The notes below the pieces were generated by a model. It saw only the letters and a list, made by a program, of their open reading frames with translations, did not search any database and was not told where the DNA came from. A program made the position numbers and the translations under genes. A DNA stretch of 64,000 nucleotides from Tomocerus qinae (taxonomy: Eukaryota; Arthropoda; Collembola; Entomobryomorpha; Tomoceridae), in NCBI GenBank assembly GCA_020055645.1, contig CM034546.1:84568001-84632000 (forward strand), in the 5' to 3' direction. Positions 47,285 to 58,855 of the stretch are shown piece after piece (position 1 is the first letter of the stretch; each line of letters opens with the position of its first letter).

Positions 47285-47720
47285 AATTATAAAAGCGATT
47301 TGCTTCGACAAACTCGCAAAAAAACGACATTTTCGTATAAATATGAGTTGCTTCGACAAGCTCGCACACAAAACGACATTTTCGTATAAATGCGAGTTGC
47401 GTCGACAAACTCGCACAAAAAATGACATTTTCGAATAAATTCGAGTTGCTACGACAAACTCGTACAGAAAACGACATTTTTGTATAAGTGCGAGTTGCTA
47501 CGACAAACTCGCACAGAAAACGACATTTTCGTATAAGTGCGAATTGCTTCGACAAACTCGCACAGAAAACGACATTTTCGTATAAGTTCGAGTTGCTTCG
47601 ACAAACTCGCACAGAAAATGACATTTTCGTATAAGTGCGAATTGCTTCGACAAACTCGCACAGAAAACGACATTTCCGTACAAGTGCTAGTTACTTAGAC
47701 AAACTGGCACAGAAAACGAC
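47285..47720 (-). repeat. 49-bp tandem repeat, nine units
   Basis: GACAAACTCGCACAGAAAAC recurs every 49 bp, with ACATTTTCGTATAAGTGCGA completing the unit. Because 49 is not divisible by 3, the array gives long overlapping frames in all three phases on the minus strand; these are not genes. Confidence 0.88.
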
Positions 47721-47737
47721 ATATTTTAATAGTCAAC

Positions 47738-47850
47738 ATTAATCAATTTTGATTTTCGGTTGATTTTTATATTCAACATTAATCAATTTTGATTTTCTGT
47801 TGATTATGATAATCGATATTAATCAATTTTGATTGCCTGTTGATTTTAAT
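47738..47850 (+). repeat. 40-bp tandem repeat, three units
   Basis: ATTAATCAATTTTGATTTTC begins at 47738, 47778 and 47818. The unit contains the palindrome ATCAATTTTGAT. Confidence 0.85.
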
Positions 47851-47869
47851 ACCAAAACCAAACTGCACA

Positions 47870-48030
47870 GTAATCACTGTTGAACCAAAATGTGCACACG
47901 GTCCCCATGTGGTCTGGAGTTGGGTCTTGTGTTGGTGGGTGTCGGGCCTCACCTGGACGGCTAACGGATTTATGGGTGTTGGGCCCCATGTAGTCGGCTG
48001 TCGTTTTTGTGGGAGTCGGGTCGAGGTAGG
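47870..48030 (+). repeat. Degenerate G-rich repeat
   Basis: Loosely repeated GGGTGTCGGGCCTCACCTGG- and GGGCCCCATGTAGTCGG-type units. Compositionally like 7680-7900. Confidence 0.45.
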
Positions 48031-48454
48031 AAATTTCACACTCTCAGTCAAAACGACTGCTAGTTTGCATTACAGTGGAAGACGGAATAAGTGATGGACG
48101 GCTTATGGTAAAGGGAGGCTTATAGTCGCAGCTGGGACGACAACTCTTGCGCTTAATATATCAATGTTTAATGTTCATGCTCTTCAACCATCTCCTAATC
48201 CTTAGTCATTACTCAATACATTGCGCCATTATGTCCGCTAGTCCACTTGATTAGACACGGTGTGCACTCCTTCACTAGGTACGCATATACCTCGGTGAGC
48301 CGAGTCGAGCGAGAGCTTTCATTGTGTTGTTATCTTTCAATCTTAATGTTCTCAAGGTCTATTCAGAAAACTAAAATGCATATCCTAATAATCAATACAT
48401 CTTAGTGTGTCGGTTAGGTTAGGATGTGGATTTCGGTTACGATTTGTAAAGCAA

Positions 48455-48680
48455 TATTCAGGGGCAACCCGTGGCAGATCCCCATGGAAAAATGAAAAGT
48501 GGGTGGGAAAGCTCGCTAATTGACGTCATTGGCGAGTGTGTATTTAAATTGAGATCCCCAAGTGGGGGGAATTAGGGATCGGCTGTAGTCATGTAAATTT
48601 TCCACACATTTTCACTTGTTCCGAACCCTCAATAAATCGAATAATCTGCCATTCCTTTTCTATAATATTATATTCTAAAA
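48455..48680 (+). repeat. Dispersed repeat, copy 2 (see 9600-9830)
   Basis: Same order of blocks as at 9600-9830, including one TGACGTCA site. The palindromic core here is CCCCAAGTGGGG. Confidence 0.6.
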
Positions 48681-50159
48681 TCCTTGATTCAGGGGTAAAT
48701 CTTGGAATAAATTTTTTTCGTTAGCAACAGCAACCAATCGACGAAGCCCATCCTTAAATGACCGGCCGGTTGAAACTCTTTGTTAACCAGTCGAATTTTT
48801 CAAAATTCGACATTTTATTGGTTATTTCCATGACGAAAATTCTATAGGTAACAACTATTTTTTGCAAAAGGATGCATTTCATAATTTATTGTTGCATTGA
48901 GCAGACAATGAAATATTTTGTAAACTAAATCACACTTTCAACTTTGCTTTTTATTATATTGTAATCACTGTTCATTTAAAAGCTTTAATTGTCATTTTAC
49001 TTTGAAAAGGAACTTATATGAGTGTTCGAATTAATATTATGATTAAATAGCCTGTCACCATGGCCATTTTGTAAAATTTCAGTGTTTCGAAATTAAAAGA
49101 ATAGGGGATAAGTTGGGATTAAGACTACTTTGTGGGAGTTAACAATCTGTCTGTCTGTCCATTTTTCTGTAAGCAATGCTTACTAAGAATAGTATTATTT
49201 TGATTGAGAAAAGATTAAGATAAGTATCCAAACTATTTCAAATCTGGTGGTCAAAAGCACTGTTTAGTTTGAAAATCAGCAAAATCAGACGTCCTCCCTA
49301 TGCCTTGTCTTTTGTCTAGGGAGGATTAGAAGATCAAAATAGAAGTAGATTGTAAATGTAACCCTGTACTGACCAGGTTTCCTTTTCCAGTGAGGTTCAA
49401 CATTCTAACTGGATACCCCACAAACCTAATTTAGTTTATCACAATATAACCTAACCATAGAATAGGGCGGCTGCATACTTTATTAATTTTAGCTTTAGTC
49501 CTTTGCCGGCAGACAGAAAGCAAAACAGGCTACTGTCGTACTGTCAACGGCCAGGGTCCACACAGTTTTTCTAAGTTACGTTGAACCTGGCTGCAGACAA
49601 AGAGTAAAACAGGAGCTCGTCACTTGAACGACTTGAAGTAACAGGAGCTGTCACTGTCATAGTAACATTTTTGAAAATCGTGAGCTAGAGCCTGATTTGA
49701 TTGAAAGTACACTTTTTGATCATGCATCTAAAGGACTAGGGATGTTACATCTAAAGATGTTTGCGTTCTAATGACTTAACCTCCGCTACTTTTTTACATC
49801 CGTTTGAACAATATTTCAACATTCTGGTTTCTAATTTTGCTGGGAAATATAGGGGAAACTCCCCCGGGGGAAACCCTGGCTATTTTCCATAGATACAAAT
49901 TAATATACAATTTCGAAAACTCATGTAGGTTCTTTTTCAAAGTAAAATCTCAATTACTGATGCCAAAAACATATGACATTTGCCGACACGACACAGTATA
50001 ACATTAAATAACTGTTGCAAATAAATAAATCCTTAAAATTAAGCTAAGAAAAAGCATTAAGTTTTGTATTAAATGATTATCATGATTTAGGTTTTAAGTT
50101 TGAAGAGGTGATTATGCAATATTTTGCATGATTCTCTTAGCACAGATATAACTACTTTC
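48681..50159. other. No gene seen
   Basis: AT-rich DNA without a convincing open frame, array or inverted repeat. A short GGGGAAACTCCCCCGGGGGA palindromic patch lies near 49852. Confidence 0.4.
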
Positions 50160-50350
50160 TTCGTCAAATAAGAGCTCGTTGGAAATGTCGGATGATAACT
50201 TGGTTCGTGAAGTTCCGTTATTCTTTATATCTGTACCCTGATTCCCCATAAGAGGGGATATGTGATTAATTCAATCAAAATTGTAAACTTATGGAACTTT
50301 ACGAACCAAGTTATTTCTTTAGCTTTTCAACGAGATATTTTCCGACTCTG
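50160..50350. repeat. Small foldback
   Basis: AACTTGGTTCGTGAAGTTCC near 50198 pairs with GGAACTTTACGAACCAAGTT near 50294. The pairing continues weakly outward (CTCGTTGGAAA / TTTTCAACGAG). Confidence 0.7.
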
Positions 50351-50727
50351 TAGCTGTTGTAGAACGGCTGGATCTTGGAATCTAAGTTGACAAGTTTTCC
50401 ATGCAAGCTAAAGGATGAACCTTGATGATTAAACGATAACTTACGACAGTTTGAAGTTTAATCCAAATTATGATAGTCCTTTTTTCCGAGTATTACCCCA
50501 TACGAAAAAATTTTTTTGAACATGTGAATACTATGGAAATAAAACTTCTGTTCTTTTTCACATGTAAATACGTATTAAAACAAGTACAATGGGAACTAAA
50601 TCTTCATTTGTGTCACTATGCAAAAACATCATGTATTAACATGTGTTATAAAACATTAAAAAACATGTTTATATACAATAAGCCCTTTATTTTATTCCCG
50701 ATCCTATCCCAACTCCTATGTACTAAA

Positions 50728-51370
50728 CAGTGTACAAAATTTACCACTTTTTAGCCTTTTTTACCATCACAGTGGTGAAAATGCACTTAATGGTAAAAAT
50801 GCATTTAATGGTAAAAATGCATTTAATGGTAAAAATGCATTTAATGGTAAAAATGCATTTAATGGTAAAAATGGTAAATTTTAGCGATTGATTAGTAGGC
50901 TGAGTACAGATACACTAGACTTCCTGAAATACAAGTTTTAAAACTTTATTTTCTATGAAATATTTCCAATTAGCCCCTTAATCAATTAAATTAATCATGT
51001 TGTTCACCAAAAGTTATAAAAAATGAAGAGAGAAAGGGTATATTTGGTATCGCCCATTTAAAATTGATGCTAATTTAATTGCAATTAATTTCTCAATCGG
51101 CAAGGGTTGTTAGCGCCCCCATTGGTTGAATCCTACTCTGATTGATGAACACTTATCAATTTGTGACAACAATGATCATCTGCTAAGCTATTTCATACTT
51201 AGGCACCGAATTTTATTCAAAATTCCAACACAAAATTTAAATGAAACTATTTTTTACCATTTTTACCATTTATACCACTTACCACTACATTTTAGGTAGT
51301 GGTATTTAACGTTAAATGCCATTAAAAACCACTTACCACTGGTAAGTGGTAAACGGTATTTTGTACACTG
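50728..51370. mobile_element. hAT-like MITE with 8-bp target duplication
   Basis: Ends CAGTGTACAAAATTTACCAC and GTGGTAAACGGTATTTTGTA + CACTG are inverted. The 8 bp on either side are GTACTAAA and ATACTAAA (7 of 8 the same), the duplication length of hAT elements, whose ends usually start CAG. Inside is a five-unit 18-bp array. Confidence 0.8.
50773..50880 (+). repeat. 18-bp tandem repeat, five units
   Basis: GGTAAAAATGCATTTAAT repeats exactly, the first copy differing by one base. Confidence 0.9.
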
Positions 51371-51589
51371 ATACTAAATGAATAATTTGAAATTATTTTT
51401 GGTGGGAACATCGTCTTGGATGTACCATCTCGCTAGACTACATCCGAGACGCTGTCACAACCAAAAAATAATTTCAAATTATTCATGTAGTACATAGGAG
51501 TTGGGATAGGATCGGGAATAAAAAAAGGACTTATTGGTTTGCAATTATTAGCCGATTGCAAAACACTGGTGTCAATTGTTACTCAATTT

Positions 51590-52790
51590 AAAAAAATAAG
51601 TATAACTGCTAGGTCAGTGACCTGGAATTAATTAAATGTATTTCACCCTCCAACTTTATTACTGATCAATTTGATACCCAATACTGACTTGAAATATGTT
51701 GGCGGGATTTGGTATCGCTATTTTAATTCCAATATTGAACAATTAAATCAGATTAAACTGCTAAAAACTGTTAGCCAGTGACCCGAAATCGATGAAATAT
51801 TTTCTACAGTACTCCAACAATATTACCGATCAATTTGATACTTAATACTGACTTGTAATATGTTGGCGGGATTTGGTATCGCTATTTTAATTCCAATATT
51901 AAACAATTAAATCAGATTCAGTTGCTAAAAACTGCTTAGGCAGTGATCCGAAATTGATAAAACGTTTTCTACAGTACTCTAACAATATTACTGATCAATT
52001 TGATACCCAATACTGACTTGGAATATGTTGGCGGGATTTGGTATCGCTATTTTATTTCCAATATTAAACAATTAAATCAAATTCAACTGCTAAAAACTGC
52101 TTAGCCAGTGACCCGAAATTGATGAAATGTTTTCTACAGTACTCCAACAATATTACTGATCAATTTGATACCTAATACTGGCTTGAAATATGTTGGCGGG
52201 ATTTGGTATGGCTATTTTAATTCCAATATTGAACAATTAAATCAAATTCAAACGCTAATAACTGCTTAGCCAGTGAGCCGAAATTTATGAAATGTTTTCT
52301 ACAGTACTCCAAAAATATCACTGATCAATTTGATATCCAATACTGACTTTAAATATATTGGCGGGATTTGGTATCGCTATTTTAATTCCAATATTGAACA
52401 ATTAAATCAGATTCAACTGCTAATAACTGCTTAGCCAGTGAGCCGAAATTGATGAAATGTTTTCTACATTACTCCAACAATATTACTGATCAATTTGATA
52501 CTTAATACTGATTTGTAATATGTTGGTTAGATTTGGTATCGCTATTCTAATTCCAATATTGAACAATTAAAGCAGATTCAACTGCTAAAAACTGCTTAGC
52601 CAGTGATCCGAAATTGATAAAACGTTTTCTACAGTACTCTAACAATATTACTTGTCAATTTGATACCTAATATTTTCTTGTAGTATTTTGGCAGGATTTG
52701 GTATCGCTGTTTATATTCTAATATAGTACAATTAAATCTCATTAAAGTGCTTATAACTGCTTAGCCAGTGATCCGAAATTAATGAAATGT
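51590..52790 (+). repeat. 165-bp satellite, seven units
   Basis: GGCGGGATTTGGTATCGCT (with variants) occurs at 51701, 51865, 52030, 52195, 52360, 52525 and 52690, spacing 164-165 bp. Each unit also has TTACTGATCAATTTGATACC and CTGCTTAGCCAGTG. Units diverge towards the right end. No coding content. Confidence 0.92.
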
Positions 52791-53250
52791 TCCATAAAAA
52801 CTATTTTCCAAATGTTATATCTTACGTGTATTCCACAGTTGATAAGTACGTGTGTAGCCAAAGTTATATTTCCGTATGGGACATATGTAGTACCTACATC
52901 TATCTGTGCTAACAGACACAGGTATATATATTTCAAAGCTAAAAAATGAAATATATATACCGCGCCTTCTCCGCAAATGCTTCATACTTTAAAGAATACG
53001 CACTGAAGAAAGGGGTAATTGTTGGTTACAACAATTAAAGACATTGGGTTGGGTGGGAGTGTAATACTCGGATGAAAGGACACTCATAATTTGGATTAAA
53101 CTTTAAACTGGTAAGTCCTTTCATCCTTAGTATTATATATGTAGATTTTCAAAGAATAAGTACGTTAAAGAGTGCAGTCTTATTATACTTAATTATTAAA
53201 TTTTATTCTTGCAAATTCATTGTCATAATATCATTCATTATCAATGACTC

Positions 53251-54060
53251 TTAAGATAATACTGCCGTAGAAAATGCGGCTGTATTTACTAATGGCCGAT
53301 TATAAAGTGGAGGTATACAGTAAAGTGGAGTGGAGGAAGTATCTTTCCAACCTGCACATTGTGGAATATGCTCAATATTAACCCCTCTTCTGGCCGATTT
53401 GGAGGTCGAAGCATGTCTGATACTATGCGCCGAAAACTTTGAGATGTACATCAAAAGTTATTGAGTCTTCCTGAGCGTCTCTGCAGATATACCATAGACT
53501 AACAATGGAGAGTTAGTGAGGTATAGAAGATGGGACAATTCTTTGTTTTTGTTGAAGCCACTAAGCCGCTGCTCACAAGTTGAATCATATGTGTTGACTG
53601 GCTGAGCGGATCAGCTGACTTGAATCAAGTGTGTTGATTGGCTTCACAGTAATAAATAGCATGCCATTTCTCTTATTAAAGTCTTGACACAACACGATAG
53701 ATGGCGACTATTCTGTGAACGTATACCTGAGCGACACAAATTACAGAGTTTTAGGATAACTGCTTCAAAAATCACAAAGGTTAATAACTTCCCGGCTTAG
53801 ATGTTTTTCAGTATAGCAAGAATGTAAATCTGATACCCATCATCAATTTTCTTAATGCTACGTAAGTGAATTGATTGTAACGTTTGAATTCTCTGCGCAG
53901 TGACGATTGATAAAAGTCTCACTAATTTTAAGGTCAACGCTGTAAGGTCCACACTGTTATTAGCTGGCAATGTACTGAAGTAATTGAGAAATTTGGGGGT
54001 CCCAAATCTGCTTATATTTAGGGCAGAGAGGCCTACTTCTTGAAACACCCTTGATAAAAC
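53251..54060 (-). pseudogene. DIRS tyrosine recombinase remnant
   Basis: The C-terminal part shows FSAHSIRHASTSKSARRG (HxxR box) and PLYNRPLV with the nucleophilic Tyr, plus an AGW motif between. The upstream piece (54048-53797) has VTAQRIQTLQSIHL, the region of the first catalytic Arg. The two pieces are separated by about 340 bp of damaged sequence. This enzyme would circularise and insert the cDNA without target duplication; here it is broken. Confidence 0.83.
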
Positions 54061-54399
54061 GAGTTATAATAGAGTCTTCTCCGATAGTCTTGTTTATTGA
54101 TAGTAAAGAAATAGCAGATCTCCTTGAAACTATAGAGCTATAACTTACGCCACTGCTGTATCTTGATTGTAAGAATAAAATTAAAGAGTTAGTTTCTGGA
54201 CACAGTGGATCATTTCCTGATGTATTGCTAAATGACCATCATAGCTTATATAAGGAGTCATACTGACTCCTAGTAGATTTAGACAGAGATGATGATATTA
54301 CGGTTTCAGTAGTAGGTAGTTTCAGAAGTAGTACCTCGTTGCTTTAATGATTCTAGGACAAGATTCCTGCCACCAGGGTAAGTGATGCTCTCAGAGTGT

Positions 54400-55800
54400 G
54401 CAGTCTGTCATTAAAAAAATAAGATGTTATTAGCTGGCCCGATATAAATAGGCTCAGATATCAATAACTCGGTAAACAGTGGGTACCATGCTTGTGTTGG
54501 CCAATAAGGGGCAACCATTATGCCGCCAGCATGGTCTGTATTAATTTTCCTGAGGCATCTTAAAATAAGAGCAAAAGGTGGAAAGGAGTAAAAGAAATCC
54601 GCCGACCAGTCAGTTGTAAAAGCATCAACCTCTTCCGCATATGGATACCTAGATACATATTTCTTGCACTTGTTGCAAATTAAATCGAAGAAATTAGAAT
54701 TTAATTCCCATTCATACTCTGTATCCGATCTGCGCTATTCTCTGTCTGCTAAGAAATTGTCCTTGGACGAAATATAACATGCTGTAATTGACAGTTTTCT
54801 CGATTCACACCATTATTGCCATATTTGTCGTGTTATTTTATTTAGTATGGGAAAACGAATTCCTTATGTGAAAAATTGCGGTGGTGTTGTTAATCCGCAA
54901 AAGGATTTGACAATTGCTATACTCTTTAGTCTGTAAGTCATAAAAAGCTGCTTATAGTTCGAGTATATTAATATGCAACTTCCTATCCTCGGTCGACCAC
55001 CAACCATTTTCTGTGCGCAAACCACAAAAGATACCCCACCCAGTGAACGAGACATCTGAAAATATTGTTAGTACATATTTATCGCATAAGATTGGAGAAT
55101 ATGTACCAGACAAGTTTCTTATCCACCACTAAAAATCCTCTTTAACTTAGGTTCAAAATTATTATTCGATTTTAGGAGTGCTATATATTTTTCACGTTCC
55201 AGAATTTTGGGGTATAAGATTCCCAAATAAACACCAAGACAAGCAGCTACTAAAGTTCAGACAAGGACAGAAAAATTACGAATCTTAATTCTTTTGCAAA
55301 TTAAAGCTCGCTTGCACATCACTAATATCCAATTTTGTCTTTCCCCAGGAAGTGAAATGTGGAATTTTTAGGAGTCTAAAATAAAGCCTAAATACTGAAT
55401 CGATTGAGAGGGAGGGAAACTAGACTTGCTATAAATAATAACAAATCCTAACCTCTCCGAAGTCTAACAGTCTCCGTTACATTACTGTAACAGAGTTCTG
55501 AACTTTTTGCAAAGCAAGAAATGTCAATATAAATTACTGACAAATATCTCTTCGACCCCTTCGATTATAATAAATGGGTATATGTAAATACGCATTTTTA
55601 ATGTCAATCGTTGACATAAAACAATTCGGCGTAATAATTCTCCATACAGGCTTTAGGTTTAGCCCCTTTAAATTTATAATTAAACGTGAGCCTACGTCAG
55701 ACTTGGAGACAGTAAATATGGGAGATAAAAACTGATCACTACATACAGCTCTCCACAGGATTAATAGCTCCAAAGAAATTGTTTTTTAAATTTCGGAATC
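54400..55800 (-). pseudogene. DIRS reverse transcriptase-RNase H remnant
   Basis: RT part: FLSPIFTVSKSD, RLIINLKGLN and FMSTIDIKNAYLHIPI (motif A Asp), at about 55773-55545. RNase H part near 55070-54955: FTGWGIFCG and WWSTEDRKLHINILEL. Then, about 54620-54430: SFPPFALILRCL and APYWPTQAWYPLF, both characteristic of DIRS polyproteins. The RT YxDD segment lies in the damaged stretch 55080-55530. Confidence 0.78.
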
Positions 55801-55936
55801 GATATTCTTTTCTTTGGAAACTGAATACCCTTGGTTCGGTACTGAAACCTGGATCGGTTTACAGATTAGGAGTAATTTGTCCTTGTCTATTGCCGGTGTG
55901 TATTCGATGGCTTCTGAAGTTTTTGGTTGGATTGGA

Positions 55937-57442
55937 TCAATATGATGGGCGATGATAGTTTAAAGAGATCGTTGTAGGGCTTTTGGTAGAAGAGTACTTT
56001 TTTGGTGCATTAGAGGACGGTTTGGTTTCGTTGGGACGTTTAGATCGAACGCGAATTTCTTCTCCAATCTTCACTACATCCTGAGCCAGTTTTGTTTTGG
56101 ATGGTAGATCCAAATAATCGCAATCCAAATAATAAATTTCCAAATAATTTTTCACCAACCTCAGTGTGCAAAACTAATTCTTTAAGCTTGGTTTCAAGCT
56201 AGGAACAATCAAATTTTTCCTATGTGTAAGTAAAACATATTGTAGATCCAAAATAATCTTCATCGAATCACTTTGAGATGTGACAATGTCATTGGGATCT
56301 ACTCCAGCGCTCATCATAGCTTTCTTGGAGTTAATTGTCGAATTTAAAGCCGTAAGGCCTGAACACATTTTCTGAAATGTCTGTATTTCTTTGTTTATTG
56401 ATACAGTCCATTGGTTCAGAGCTGCCTCCACCTTAACAATTAAGGATGGTTGTCGAAGAAAGGGACAGTTAGAAGGTGTCGGGTAGAAGTTGAAGGTTCG
56501 GTCGGTCATCATTGGATAGACCTCTTTGAGTTATGGGTTTCCACCGTGCAACTAAATTGTTGTACATTGGTTTTCCTATTGATTCATTATCATTAGGTAT
56601 GTCCTCAGTAAAACTAAGTCCCCTTCATTTAAACCGTCTCCTTGGGTTAACTGATTCGGTCCATTTTAAAAACTCAACCCCGGACTTGAGCGTATCCTTT
56701 GGAACGACTTTTGGCTCCTCATCTATTTTATCTGAACGACTTTTTAAATCAAATTCAAAAGAACTTGATGATATTGAAATGTTGGCTCGTCTAGGTTTTA
56801 ATATGTTGAAGTTAACTTGGCCTACCAGTTATGCTTTAGATGTACTATGGTTGGTTTGTACCACTCGTGGTTGAAATGCTTAAATGAATGTATAAGTACA
56901 ACGTATGAACTGGTTGGTGTATTATTGGTTCGTTTATTCACGCTTGATGTTTCCAAACTTCCGGCAACAAGTGATCTCTTTAGTACACTACATTCCACTA
57001 TTATAACAATTCTATCACGTCCCTGCCTGTGAGTTGTTGACGGATGCGTGATCACTACGTGCTCACCCATCCGACCCCACTCACTCGGGGAGACCATCAC
57101 TTTACAAATAGCAAACTTCACACAGTTTATCATGCATGAATTCCGGAGCAACACAACAATATAGATGAGCTTCGCTGTTTCCTACCAAAATTGGAAACAG
57201 GGGAGCGGTCATTCAATCTGTTAACTAAATTGTTAACAGTTGACGTGAGGGAGGACCGTTAAGGAATCTTCCATCCGATCCACACTGTCGCGTTCATAAG
57301 ACGTAGACCTTCGCGATGATTTCTTGAGTTGCTGGTGTTTCCGCTTACGATTGTGACCGTCGTCTGACATGGCGAACCGTAAACAAATGCAAAACCTCTG
57401 ATCTGAAGAGACCAAAAATAACATTCGATATGATAATATCAA
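55937..57442 (-). pseudogene. DIRS gag-like region, decayed
   Basis: Broken frames at 57442-57233, about 56600-56174 and 56158-55937. The N-terminal piece is basic (RKRKHQQLKKSSRRS). A middle piece reads KPMYNNLVARWKPITQRGL. The C-terminal piece is Ser/Lys-rich. Position and composition fit the gag of DIRS elements, but no diagnostic motif is present. Confidence 0.5.
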
Positions 57443-57720
57443 CTAGTAAAGTACAAAATACAATAAATATATAATTAAATGCAATCAAATTAATATATTA
57501 AACCCAAATCCGGAAAGCAATCTTTTCGCGATTTTGTTGAAAAATGCTGCAAATAAAAAGCCAAATTTCGAAAAACCACCAGATGCGCTCGTAGTACTTG
57601 CGCTAGCACGAGACACAATGTAAGAATGAAGCATCTGCGGAGAAGGCGCTGTATGAATATTTCATTTTTTAGCTTTGAAATGGTGTCAGTTAGCACGGAT
57701 AGGTGTGGGTACTACGTCAC

Positions 57721-58662
57721 TATAATAATAGATAAACAATTACCCTTTAACATCAACCTACGACATTCAAATTTTTATTGGAACCTTAAATGATCATTTT
57801 CATAACAATCGGTTTCATAGAAATCGTTTTCTGAATTATTGAAATTAAAATTTCAACATGGGATAGGGAAAAACTCAAATTACAAAACCTATCTCCTCCA
57901 ACAGTTTTCAACCAATCACGATCAAATTTTTTTGCAGCTTCTAAGGACCAAAACTGAGGTCCTCAATTAGCGGATTTTTGATATTTTGATACTATGATTT
58001 TAAAGCCAGCGTGTTCTTAGTTACAGTTAGTTACACTGACTATCATATTGGCCCGTAACTTTTTTTAACAAAATCCCTAAGCATCTGAGACGACTGGTCC
58101 TACACACATATAGTAAAAGATGGTACCGCTTAAGAATCTTGAGTGGGCTAAATTTTAAAGCTGATTTAAGGTTAGGGCACATACAGCTAGAGTTATGAAA
58201 TTCAGAACAGTGATTAACTAACTTATTAGGAACATCATACTTAATTTTTAGAGATGTCTTTTTTGTTTTTTTTAAATTATGGAATTTTAAAAATTCTAAC
58301 TTTTTCCATGCAATGGAATGGAAGAAAAGTTTTGTCTACAGTTTTCATCAAAAAAGTCATAGGGCACACGCACGTAGAGACATCAAAATCACACCACATG
58401 TACTTCAACTATTTTTACATAACATATGTGATTTTTATGAATGTCTTATTCGTATTTTTAAAAATATTGATTTTCAAAAATAATTTTTAGTAAGCACTTA
58501 AAGAAAAGATACTTAAAGTGCATATCCAAGGTTGTAATGCTATCCCACATTTGGTAAATATAAGTGTAGCTAATACATTTATTGCTACAGTATTAATATA
58601 CAACTAGATTTAAAATTAAAAATTCACTCATAAGTGAAAATGTTAATCAATTATTATTTGCA
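57721..58662. other. No gene seen
   Basis: AT-rich DNA. The 78-codon frame at 58254-58490 is Phe/Leu/Ile-rich with no sign of a real gene. Confidence 0.4.
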
Positions 58663-58805
58663 GTGACATAGTGGTCATTATCAATGCAAAAACCAAAAGA
58701 GCATTAAAAATAGATGATGATAACATTTTAAAATTAGGTCGTAGGATAAAGGATGACTTTGAAAATTGCAGGCGTACTTGGAAGTCGTAGCATCCTAAAC
58801 AGCTA
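58663..58805 (+). repeat. Direct repeat copy 1, possibly a coding exon
   Basis: From a TTTGCAG acceptor-like site (58656-58662) the frame IINAKTKRALKIDDDNILKL then GRRIKDDFENCRRTWKS runs to TAG. The same ~125 bp recurs at 59655-59785, where the frame has an internal stop. Which gene an exon here would belong to is unknown. Confidence 0.55.
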
Positions 58806-58855
58806 AAATATTATCGTGTGCGAGAAAGGGATTAGGCAAGCATTGTAGTGACACA

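Larger units (their letters stand above)
46968..48398. mobile_element. Foldback element with ~235-bp arms and three tandem arrays in the centre
   Basis: 46968-47200 and 48160-48398 are inverted copies. They share TAGTTTTCTGAATAGACCTT, CTCGCTCGACTCGGCTCACC and ACATAATGGCGCAATGTATT. The centre holds a 49-bp array, a 40-bp array and a G-rich stretch. No transposase. Confidence 0.82.
50667..51540. mobile_element. Foldback element interrupted by a hAT-type MITE
   Basis: The outer arms ATAAGCCCTTTATTTTATTC ... TATGTACTAAA and their complement (ending near 51535) are separated by the insert at 50728-51370. Removing the insert and one target copy restores a continuous hairpin through AATAATTTGAAATTATTTTT and its complement. 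Confidence 0.82.
52885..57720 (-). mobile_element. DIRS-like tyrosine-recombinase retrotransposon with inverted terminal repeats
   Basis: Termini are inverted copies: TTTCAAAGCTAAAAAATGAA near 52930 and its complement near 57660-57680, followed by GCGCCTTCTCCGCAAATGCT and its complement. Between them, all on the minus strand, are gag-like, RT, RNase H and tyrosine recombinase remnants. Inverted termini plus a YR instead of a DDE integrase define DIRS elements. The copy is decayed, with several stops and frameshifts. Confidence 0.83.

Noticed and set aside
47168-47683. Overlapping minus-strand frames with Cys- and Ser-rich repeats
   Set aside because: They come from the 49-bp tandem array, which is open in every phase; no start context or domain.
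48410-48425. GGTTAGGTTAGG, the arthropod-type telomere repeat
   Set aside because: Only two units, with no array; also near 22208. Expected by chance and uninformative for telomere or taxon.
56533-57154. Plus-strand 113-residue and minus-strand 110-residue frames
   Set aside because: The plus frame is antisense to the DIRS gag remnant. The minus frame near 57154-56822 shows no recognisable domain and is probably more of the same decayed region.
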